A DNA stretch of 19,471 bases from positions 1,745,741 through 1,765,211 of the forward strand of contig CP070753.1 in NCBI GenBank assembly GCA_020348765.1, written 5' to 3'. Within the stretch, counting starts at the first letter, position 1. Each line of letters begins with the position of its first letter. Under the pieces are notes generated by a model. It was not told the origin of the DNA and searched no databases. It was given only the letters and a program-made list of their open reading frames with translations. The translations under genes were made by a program, and so were the position numbers. This document shows, piece by piece, positions 13,688 through 19,471 of this stretch. The DNA comes from Burkholderiales bacterium. GTDB lineage: Bacteria; Pseudomonadota; Gammaproteobacteria; Burkholderiales; Burkholderiaceae_E.

Positions 13688-15700
13688 GTGCGCGGCCCGC
13701 GGCTCGGTCAGGCCTGTGTGGCTCGCGCGCTCGCGCTGCTCGCGCTGGGGACGGCCGTGCCTGCACCCGGGGGCTCGCGAGCCGCGCTCGTCGGCGGCGA
13801 CGATGCCCCGCTGCTGCTGGCGGCAGCGACCGCACCCGGTGTCACCATCGCCGGCTCCGAGCCGGCACCGCCGGCACCCGCGGTGGCGACCGACGAGGAG
13901 CAGGGCGGACTGCTGCGCGGCATTCGCTGGGAGTTGGCGCCGATCCGGTACTGGGGCCAGATCGCGATCGACTATCGCACCAGCGGCAGCGACGGTGGCG
14001 GCCAGGGTTCGCAGCAGACGGTTTCGGTGTCGATCAACGGTGCCAGCTACATCTGGCAACCGTGGTTTGCGCAGCTGCGCGGCGGGCTCGGCCTGGTGCT
14101 GGCCCGCAGCGAAGCGACCGACGGGGGCGGCACGCGCAACCTCGGCCTGACCGGAAGCCTGGGGCTGTCGCTGCTGCCGATCAGCCGCTTCCCGTCCAAC
14201 TTCTACCTGGATGTAAGCGACAGTCGTGCCGACGGCGAGTTCACCGGCGTCGACTACCGGACCGTCCGCTTCGGCTTCGACCAGTCCTACACGCCGCCGG
14301 ACAGCAGCGCGCGCTACCGGCTGGCATTCGACCAGAGCACGATCCGGGTCGACGATGCCGCGACCGGTGCCCGCGGCGCGTCTTCGATGGCCTCGTCGGA
14401 CACCGTGCGCACGCTGCGTGCCACGTACAGCCGCAGCTTCGAGCGCCAGAGCATCGATGCGGAAGCCAGCATCTCGACCAACGGCCGCGACGACCCCCTG
14501 GGTCGGGCGCGCTCGCAGTCGGACCTGGTGACGGTACGCCACAGCTACCAGCCGGCCGACGCGCTGTCGATCGAGAGCCTGGCCAGCCTGACCCGGTTCG
14601 ACAACGACCTGCCAACCCGGTCCGGTCGCCAGAATCTGGGGTTGCGCACGCTGCAGCTTTCGAGCTTCGCAACCTGGCGGCCGCTGCCGGGCGATGCCTG
14701 GCATTCGGCCGATCATCCGCTGTACCTGACCGCGAACGTGCGCGCGATGGTGCTCTCCAGCGACAACCTCGGCACGCAGTCCGAGACCCGGTCGCTGTTC
14801 GCCGGCATCGGGCTCAACTACCAGCTGCTGCGCACCGTGCGGCTTATCGCGAACACCTCGCTGGCGCGGTTCTCGGCGCACAGCGGTCCGTCGACCAGCT
14901 CGTTGACCCAGTCGTTCGGATTGAGCTACGCCGGCGATCCGATCGCGCTCGGGCGGTTCGTGTACACGCATTCGGCGTCGGTCAGCGCTTCGTTGGCGAA
15001 AACCACAGGCGCCGATGCCGGAAGCCGGCACGGCACCAATGCGAGCCTCAACCACGGTCTGTCCCGGACCTGGGCGCTCGGGCCGGCCAGCTCGTTCGCG
15101 CTTTCGCTCGGGCAGGGGCTGTCGCTCGGACACGGCACGCAGCGATCGCTGGGCGGCGGGCTGACGCACTCGGTGGCCGCATCCTGGACCCGGTCGACCG
15201 GCGGTGCGAGCCGCTCGCTGGCCCGGGTCTCGGCGACCGACTCGAGGGCGCTCGGTGCGCAGGGCGTCGATTACCAGATGGTCAATGTCCAGGTGTCGCA
15301 GCAGCAGTCGCTGTCGCGCGTGTCCTACTGGAGCGGCAACCTGACCTGGCAGGGCACGCGCAGGCGGGACCCCGAGGAAGACCCGGAGCTGCTCGGCTTC
15401 GCGCCGCGCGGATGGACCACTTCGTACGGGGCCGATCTGAGCTACGTGCACCAGCGTGCCTTCGGCGTTCAGGGCCTCCGCTACACGGCGCTGCTCAATG
15501 CCAACAGCTTCGACGTCGACCGGCGCGACCAGGGCTTCGTCGACGCGCCGCTGTCGAACACGACGCTGGCCTTCGACCAGCGCCTGGAATACCGGATCGG
15601 TCGCCTGGACATCCGGCTCTCGGCGCGCTGGGCGCGGGTCGACGGCAAGGACAGCTGGGTGGTGTTCCTGCGCATCGTGCGCGCCTTCGGTCGGTTCTGA
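13688..15700 (+). CDS. Large outer-membrane beta-barrel protein, candidate conduit or secretion porin
   Basis: This is a 670-residue protein with a signal-like N-terminus (residues about 10-32), a short Ala/Pro-rich segment, then about 580 residues of alternating polar/hydrophobic strands rich in Ser, Thr, Tyr and Arg, typical of a transmembrane barrel. It ends with an aromatic C-terminal Phe (FLRIVRAFGRF), the usual BAM recognition signal. The size is similar to MtrB/PioB porins (about 700 residues), but I do not see their family signatures and there is no CXXC motif. Strand count cannot be judged reliably; 20 or more seems possible. The start is a GTG with a weak ribosome-binding site 26 bases after the isomerase gene. 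It could hold a cytochrome conduit or export filament subunits. A long overlapping frame (13294-15750) lacks a signal and barrel pattern. Confidence 0.82.
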   Translation: MRGPRLGQACVARALALLALGTAVPAPGGSRAALVGGDDAPLLLAAATAPGVTIAGSEPAPPAPAVATDEEQGGLLRGIRWELAPIRYWGQIAIDYRTSGSDGGGQGSQQTVSVSINGASYIWQPWFAQLRGGLGLVLARSEATDGGGTRNLGLTGSLGLSLLPISRFPSNFYLDVSDSRADGEFTGVDYRTVRFGFDQSYTPPDSSARYRLAFDQSTIRVDDAATGARGASSMASSDTVRTLRATYSRSFERQSIDAEASISTNGRDDPLGRARSQSDLVTVRHSYQPADALSIESLASLTRFDNDLPTRSGRQNLGLRTLQLSSFATWRPLPGDAWHSADHPLYLTANVRAMVLSSDNLGTQSETRSLFAGIGLNYQLLRTVRLIANTSLARFSAHSGPSTSSLTQSFGLSYAGDPIALGRFVYTHSASVSASLAKTTGADAGSRHGTNASLNHGLSRTWALGPASSFALSLGQGLSLGHGTQRSLGGGLTHSVAASWTRSTGGASRSLARVSATDSRALGAQGVDYQMVNVQVSQQQSLSRVSYWSGNLTWQGTRRRDPEEDPELLGFAPRGWTTSYGADLSYVHQRAFGVQGLRYTALLNANSFDVDRRDQGFVDAPLSNTTLAFDQRLEYRIGRLDIRLSARWARVDGKDSWVVFLRIVRAFGRF

Positions 15701-15732
15701 TGCGGTCGGTTCTGATGCGGTCGGTTCCGAGC
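15688..15732 (+). repeat. Three 15-bp tandem repeats spanning the barrel stop codon
   Basis: The unit CGGTCGGTTCTGATG occurs twice exactly and a third time partly degraded (CGGTCGGTTCCGAGC). The unit encodes the last residues of the barrel plus its stop (GRF-TGA), so the C-terminal signal codons and stop have been duplicated beyond the gene. Because 15 is a multiple of three, the reading frame is kept. Confidence 0.85.
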
Positions 15733-15748
15733 TGGCACTGGAAATGCT
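15733..15748 (+). promoter_or_regulatory. Probable sigma-54 promoter inside the operon, before the c7 cytochrome gene
   Basis: TGGCACTGGAAATGCT has the invariant GG and GC at the correct spacing and differs from the consensus -12 element only in its first base (ATGC for TTGC). The predicted start is near 15759, about 31 bases before the ATG at 15790. It would allow the cytochrome half of the operon to be induced separately from the isomerase and barrel. Confidence 0.6.
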
Positions 15749-15759
15749 AGGCAAAACGG

Positions 15760-15778
15760 GCGGGCCCTGATCGCCCGC
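15760..15778 (+). other. Hairpin in the leader of the c7 cytochrome gene
   Basis: GCGGGC (15760-15765) can pair with GCCCGC (15773-15778) around a seven-base loop. It lies between the predicted sigma-54 start and the GGGAGG ribosome-binding site, which begins one base after the stem. There is no T-run, so it is not a standard terminator; it may stabilise the message or affect translation. Confidence 0.4.
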
Positions 15779-15789
15779 GGGAGGTGGCA

Positions 15790-16260
15790 ATGCTTGGTTC
15801 GACTCTGGCGCGCTGGCTGGCCGCGGCCCTCTCGGCCCTGGCCGTGCTGGCCCTGGCCTCGGCCGCGCGCACCGCGAGCGCCGAATACGGCGACGTCGTG
15901 ATCAACAACTATTCGGATGCCGCCGGCATGCGCCCCGTGGTGTTTCCGCACTGGTTCCACCGCATCCGCTTCCGCTGCAAGGTTTGCCATGCGGACCTGG
16001 GGTTCGAGTTCAAGGCCGGCGGCAACGAGATCGACATGGTCAAGATCATCGACGGCCAGTTTTGCGGCGCCTGCCACAACGGCGAGCTCGCCTGGGCGGT
16101 CGACAACTGCAACCTGTGCCATGCCGGCCTGCCGGGCACGCCGACCCAGGTGCACGAGAGCACGCTGCAGAAGCTGGTCGGCCCGCCGCCGGCGTCCGGC
16201 GCTGGCGCGAATCGGACCGTGTCCGCTACACAGCCGGCGCAATCAGGGGGAGGGCAATGA
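15790..16260 (+). CDS. Exported triheme c7-type cytochrome
   Basis: This is a 156-residue protein with a Sec signal (cleavage near ASA-EY, residue about 31) and a compact triheme domain: CKVCH (63-67), CGACH (92-96) and CNLCH (107-111). The motif VVFPHWFH (H54, H57) before the first heme is the typical c7/c3 start, and those histidines plus H122 are the only free ones, enough for bis-His ligation of three hemes. 'M..I..G.FCGACHNG..AW' also fits the c7 pattern. The ATG at 15790 has GGGAGG six bases upstream; a GTG two codons earlier lies inside that site. The stop overlaps the next start (ATGA). The C-terminal 35 residues are low complexity. It is likely a periplasmic carrier to the outer-membrane complex. 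Confidence 0.9.
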   Translation: MLGSTLARWLAAALSALAVLALASAARTASAEYGDVVINNYSDAAGMRPVVFPHWFHRIRFRCKVCHADLGFEFKAGGNEIDMVKIIDGQFCGACHNGELAWAVDNCNLCHAGLPGTPTQVHESTLQKLVGPPPASGAGANRTVSATQPAQSGGGQ

Positions 16261-17300
16261 ACAGGATGCGGAGCAGGGCGCGTTTCGCCGCCCGTGCCGC
16301 GCTCGTGGCCGCGCTCGCCGTGCTCGGCTGGCTGGCGGCGACACCGGCACGAACGCAGACCGGTACCCCTGGCGGCCAGCAGGTCTACGAATCGGCCTGC
16401 GTCGGCTGTCACGCGACCGGCGTGGCCGGCGCGCCGCGCTTCGGGGATGCCGCACAGTGGGCCGTGCGCCTGGCGGCCGGGCACGAGCAGGTGTACCGGA
16501 ACGCGATCGCAGGCACCGAGCGCGGCATGCCGCCCAAGGGCGGGCGCACCGACCTGTCGGACGCGGCCATCCGCAGCGCCGTCGACTACATGCTGGCGGC
16601 GGCCGGCGCACCGGCGCGAGAGCCGGCTGCGGCCTCGAACGCTGCACCTGCGCCGGCGGCGGCCCCGGTGCCGGCAGCGGCGACTGCGGCAGGGACGGCA
16701 AGCGCTCCGTCGGCGCCGAGCGCGAGCTCGGGCCCGACTGCGCCGGCGGCGGGCGCCGGTGCCGTCGCCGGTGGCGCGGTCGCAGATGTCAACGCGTTCA
16801 ACCGCCTGCTCAAGCCACCGGGCCGGCACAATCTGCCGGCGGCCGAGTCCGGGATTCACGACCCGGCCAACGACGGAACGCACGCGCTGCAGCCGCCGGC
16901 GCTTGCGTTCGCGATGCTGCCCAAGAGCCTGGCTGGCAACCGGGTCGACTGGGTGGGCTCGCTCGAGGACGGGAAGATCGACCCGCGCTGGGACCGTGCC
17001 GACCCGGCCGCCGCGCCGGTCGTGCTCGACCTGAACATCGTGCGTGAGGTCAAGGGGTCGATGCCCGACGTGGTGTATCCGCACAAGGAGCACACCCAGT
17101 GGCTCGACTGCGCCAACTGCCATCCCGCGATCTTCGTGCCGCAGAAGGGTGCCAACCAGATCTCGATGGCGGCGATCCTGCTCGGACAGAAGTGCGGTGT
17201 GTGCCACGGCAAGGTCGCGTTCCCGGTGTCCGAGTGTCGGCTGTGCCATTCGAGGAAGAAGGATGCGATGGCAGCCACGGCCGGCACCGGCACGCGATAG
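16257..17300 (+). CDS. Fusion of a class I (c5-like) monoheme cytochrome to a c7-type triheme cytochrome
   Basis: This 347-residue protein has a signal peptide (residues about 10-33). A cytochrome c5-like domain follows, with CVGCH (48-52) and Met in GMPPKGG (M91). A low-complexity Ala/Pro linker runs from about 117 to 175. The C-terminal c7-type module carries CANCH (285-289), CGVCH (313-317) and CRLCH (327-331), with H276 and H279 in VVYPHKEH as distal ligands. Between linker and heme domain is a conserved segment (LLKPPGRHNLP...GIHDPAND...DWVGSLEDGKIDPR) that recurs in the truncated gene at 19092. The start overlaps the previous stop and has GGGGGAGGG upstream. It joins a Met-ligated, higher-potential heme to three bis-His, lower-potential hemes, so it could connect two redox levels in the periplasm. 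Confidence 0.88.
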   Translation: MNRMRSRARFAARAALVAALAVLGWLAATPARTQTGTPGGQQVYESACVGCHATGVAGAPRFGDAAQWAVRLAAGHEQVYRNAIAGTERGMPPKGGRTDLSDAAIRSAVDYMLAAAGAPAREPAAASNAAPAPAAAPVPAAATAAGTASAPSAPSASSGPTAPAAGAGAVAGGAVADVNAFNRLLKPPGRHNLPAAESGIHDPANDGTHALQPPALAFAMLPKSLAGNRVDWVGSLEDGKIDPRWDRADPAAAPVVLDLNIVREVKGSMPDVVYPHKEHTQWLDCANCHPAIFVPQKGANQISMAAILLGQKCGVCHGKVAFPVSECRLCHSRKKDAMAATAGTGTR

Positions 17301-17322
17301 GGGCACACGGCGAGGACACGCG

Positions 17323-18204
17323 ATGCGGATCGAGTCGGTGAGGGCCTTCGGCGCGGTGCTGCTGGCGCTGGCTGTCGCGGCCGCGTTCGAGGCGGCGGCG
17401 CAGGATGACGCGCGCCGCACGATGATCATGCGCAAGCTCGAATTCGCCGGGCGCGTGCTCAATGACGCCGGCGCGATCTCGCGCATCGAAGCGGCGCCCG
17501 ATGCACGCGCGCGCAAACTGCTCGAGCGCGGCGCGGTGCTGTACGCCCGAGCGCGGGCGGAACTCGATGCCGGGCGTCTGGACGCGGCCGACCGCGACCT
17601 CAGCGAAGCGCTTGCGGCGCTCGGCCAGGCGCGCCGCATCGCGCGAGACACCGAAGCGCAGCGCGCGCACGAGCGCGCACGCTATGCGCAACTGCTCTCG
17701 AGCACCGAATCGCTGCTCGAGTCGTATCGGCGGCACCTGCTCGGACGCGGCGCACTGGCCGACGCTTCGGATTTCGCGCTGGCCGCGCGGCTGATGCAGG
17801 AGGCTCGCGATCGAGCGGACGCGGACACCGGGCTGATCGAGGCGCTGCGCACGCTCGAGCAGGCCGAGCAGCATCTGTTGCGCGGCATCGGCCATGCGCT
17901 GGGCGCGCGGACCCTGGCGTACGCGCCGCGCTTCGCGACCACGCGCGAGGAATTCGAGTTCGAACTGAGCCGCTACCGAGCGCTGACCGAGCTCGTGCCG
18001 CTGGCGATCGAGCAGCTTCGGCCCCCGGAGCAGGCGCGACGCCGGATGCAGGCAGGGCTCGAGCGCGCCGAAAGTGCCCGCCGGGCCGCGCTGGCCCAGG
18101 CCGAACTGGGCCTGCACCGGGCGGCGCTGGCGGCGGTGCGCGAGGCCATCGACGGCGTGCAGCAGGCGCTGAGCGCCGGCGGCCTCGTCACTCCCACGCG
18201 ATAG
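17323..18204 (+). CDS. Periplasmic all-helical protein, paralogue of the next gene
   Basis: This is a 293-residue protein with a signal peptide (residues about 7-27, cleavage near AAA-QD) and then continuous Ala/Arg/Glu/Leu-rich helices suggesting helical hairpins or TPR-like coiled coils. I do not recognise a family. It shares the segment FATTREEFEFELSRY (204-218) and the overall layout with the next gene (FATKREEYEYEIDRN), so the two are paralogues. There are no cysteines, so it binds no c-type heme. GAGGA precedes the ATG, 22 bases after the c5-c7 fusion gene. Placement between multiheme cytochromes suggests a scaffold or docking role; that is inference. Confidence 0.8.
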   Translation: MRIESVRAFGAVLLALAVAAAFEAAAQDDARRTMIMRKLEFAGRVLNDAGAISRIEAAPDARARKLLERGAVLYARARAELDAGRLDAADRDLSEALAALGQARRIARDTEAQRAHERARYAQLLSSTESLLESYRRHLLGRGALADASDFALAARLMQEARDRADADTGLIEALRTLEQAEQHLLRGIGHALGARTLAYAPRFATTREEFEFELSRYRALTELVPLAIEQLRPPEQARRRMQAGLERAESARRAALAQAELGLHRAALAAVREAIDGVQQALSAGGLVTPTR

Positions 18205-18212
18205 GAGGGAAC

Positions 18213-19088
18213 GTGAGTGCGTTGATGCGACAGGCGGTCGCGCTGCTGCTGGCATCGCTGCTGGTTGGCAACGCCGCCGCGGCCGAAGCACGGGATCCGG
18301 CGCAGCTCGAGCGGCGGCTGCAGTCGGTGGCCACGCTGATCGAGCGCTCGTCGGTGGCGCGCCAGATCGAGGCCAGCGGCGATCCGCTCGCGGCCGAGGC
18401 GCGAGCAAGGGCGCGCGTGCTGCACCGTGAGGCCACGGCTGCGGCAGCTGCGGGCGATGCGCAGCGCGCGTCACGATTGCTGGACGACGCGACCCGGCAG
18501 ATGGTTCAGGCCGCGCGCAGCGCTGCGCCCGAGCAGGTGACCGGAGACAAGGCCAGAAGCGACTTCGAAGCGCGGCTGCGCAGCGTCGAGTCGCTGCTCG
18601 ATGCACAACGCCGCATCGCCCAGGAAAAGCCGCAGTTCGCGGCCGATGCCGAGCAGAGCATCCGACGCGCCCGCCAGCACGTGTCCGAGGCGAAGTCGCT
18701 GGCGGCGGCGAAAGACCTCGCCGGTGCGCGCGCGACGATCGATCAGGCCTACCTGACCACCAAGGTCGCGCTCGAGTCGATGCGCCGCGGCGACACGCTG
18801 GTGCGGTCGCTGCATTTCGCGACCAAGCGCGAGGAATACGAATACGAGATCGACCGCAATGACACGCACCGGATGCTGGCGCAGGTGCTGCTGAAGGACA
18901 AGCGCGCGTCCAACCCGATGCTCGAGAGGTCGGTGCAGCCGTATCTGGAGCAGGCGGCACGGTTGCGCGCGCAGGCCGAGCAGCGCGCGGGCGACGGCGA
19001 TCACGACGGTGCGATCGCACTGCTCGAGGATTCCACGCGCCAGTTCGTGCGCGCGATCCGCAGTTCCGGCGTGTACATCCCGGGATGA
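18213..19088 (+). CDS. Periplasmic all-helical protein, paralogue of the previous gene
   Basis: This is a 291-residue protein starting at GTG with a strong AGGAGGGA ribosome-binding site, eight bases after the previous stop. It has a signal peptide (residues about 5-24, AAA-AEA). The body appears to have two similar halves: 'LERRLQSVATLIERS' followed by 'AAGDAQRASRLLDDATRQMVQAARS', and 'FEARLRSVESLLDAQ' followed by 'AAKDLAGARATIDQAYLTT'. The third segment, 'AGDGDHDGAIALLEDSTRQFVRAIRSSGVYIPG', repeats the second helix type again. The shared FATKREEYEYEID (202-214) links it to its neighbour. There are no cysteines or heme motifs. Function is unknown; a helical partner of the c7 cytochromes is plausible. 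Confidence 0.8.
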   Translation: MSALMRQAVALLLASLLVGNAAAAEARDPAQLERRLQSVATLIERSSVARQIEASGDPLAAEARARARVLHREATAAAAAGDAQRASRLLDDATRQMVQAARSAAPEQVTGDKARSDFEARLRSVESLLDAQRRIAQEKPQFAADAEQSIRRARQHVSEAKSLAAAKDLAGARATIDQAYLTTKVALESMRRGDTLVRSLHFATKREEYEYEIDRNDTHRMLAQVLLKDKRASNPMLERSVQPYLEQAARLRAQAEQRAGDGDHDGAIALLEDSTRQFVRAIRSSGVYIPG

Positions 19089-19091
19089 ACG

Positions 19092-19471
19092 GTGCGCAAA
19101 GCATGTCGCAACGGGCTGCGGGGCGCCACGCTGGTGTGCCTGGCGCTGGCATGCGTGGCCACGCTCGGCATCGGTGCGCAATGGAAGCGGCTCGCCGAGG
19201 ACGGGGTGCACGATCCGCAGAGCCCGGCCATCGGCCAGTTGCAGGAGCCGGCCGAGGCGCTGCGCGTGCTGCCGCCCGACTCGGCCGGCAACATGGTGCA
19301 CTGGGTGCGCGCCATCGAGCGCGGGGCGATCGCGCCGCGCACGACGCTGCAGCAGACCACGCCGGTGCGCATCCGCGAGGACGCGATCATCATCAGCAAG
19401 TACGGGTCGATGCCGGCGGTGGAATTCCCGCACCGCCAGCACACGCTGTGGCTCGACTGCAGCAACTGCCA
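19092..19471 (+). CDS. c7-type multiheme cytochrome, truncated by the window edge
   Basis: A GTG four bases after the previous stop opens a frame that runs off the window. The first 126 residues have a signal or membrane anchor (about 11-28) and then 'GVHDPQSPAIGQLQEPAEALRVLPPDSAGN', closely matching the middle of the c5-c7 fusion gene. Next come 'VEFPHRQHTLWLDC' (H114, H117) and the start of the first heme motif (CSNC, residues 123-126), where the window ends. It lacks the N-terminal c5 domain of its paralogue. By analogy two further hemes should follow. Its ribosome-binding site is weak, so translational coupling to the gene before it is likely. Confidence 0.85.
   Translation, partial: MRKACRNGLRGATLVCLALACVATLGIGAQWKRLAEDGVHDPQSPAIGQLQEPAEALRVLPPDSAGNMVHWVRAIERGAIAPRTTLQQTTPVRIREDAIIISKYGSMPAVEFPHRQHTLWLDCSNC

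Noticed and set aside
13294..15750. 818-codon plus-strand frame overlapping the isomerase and barrel genes
   Set aside because: It is Arg/Ala-rich low-complexity translation without signal peptide or strand pattern, while the overlapping frame at 13688 has both plus a C-terminal Phe.
13607..15790. 727-codon minus-strand frame opposite the barrel gene
   Set aside because: Arg/Gly/Gln-rich with no motif; it also crosses the tandem repeat and promoter region.
18873..18888. Further sigma-54-like match (TGGCGCAGGTGCTGCT)
   Set aside because: The GG/GC spacing fits, but it lies inside a coding region far from any start and departs from the -24 consensus.

Overview
The window is very GC-rich (codons almost all end in G or C) and has the gene content of a Gram-negative bacterium with a rich c-type cytochrome complement: Sec and lipoprotein signals, an outer-membrane beta-barrel ending in Phe, SrkA-type kinase, AlaX, Hsp20 and a two-subunit 2-oxoacid:ferredoxin oxidoreductase. 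A betaproteobacterium (or related high-GC proteobacterium) is my best inference; no rRNA or tRNA is present to settle it.

Layout. (1) 45-1370 (+): Hsp20, a lipoprotein and a short membrane protein. (2) 1441-4579 (+): a tight operon of korA, korB and a rubrerythrin-like ferritin. (3) 4744-6114 (-): SrkA/RdoA-like kinase preceded by a 2Fe-2S ferredoxin. (4) 6252-7565 (+): a four-copy 25-bp tandem repeat, a TM2-like protein and an AlaX-type editing protein. (5) 7633-9737 (-): a tetraheme and a diheme class I cytochrome c. (6) 9913-19471 (+): a small secreted peptide, an NHL-propeller lipoprotein, a tetraheme paired-CXXCH cytochrome closed by a strong terminator, a parvulin prolyl isomerase, a 670-residue outer-membrane barrel, c7-type multiheme cytochromes, two paralogous helical periplasmic proteins and a truncated further c7 cytochrome. 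The window holds 17 complete CXXCH motifs, with an 18th cut by the window edge.

Main point. Region 6 looks like an extracellular electron-transfer locus built round an OmcE-like tetraheme cytochrome (11491-12426). Its four CXXCH motifs and four well-placed extra histidines (KHN, TPH, DHP, DPH) fit a bis-His tetraheme protein of the kind that polymerises into extracellular cytochrome filaments in Geobacter and some archaea. The NHL propeller, prolyl isomerase, barrel and periplasmic cytochromes are plausible assembly, export and electron-feeding partners. Filament formation is inference from sequence.

Regulation. Four sigma-54 (-24/-12) promoter matches sit exactly at the starts of the cytochrome transcription units: a divergent pair at 9784-9799 (-) and 9820-9835 (+), one at 11391-11406 in front of the tetraheme gene, and one at 15733-15748 in front of the c7 gene. 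The tetraheme promoter also has a cluster of GGAATCGG/CCGATTCC-type palindromes about 60-150 bp upstream, where an enhancer-binding protein would bind. The cytochrome genes on both strands therefore look like one RpoN regulon.
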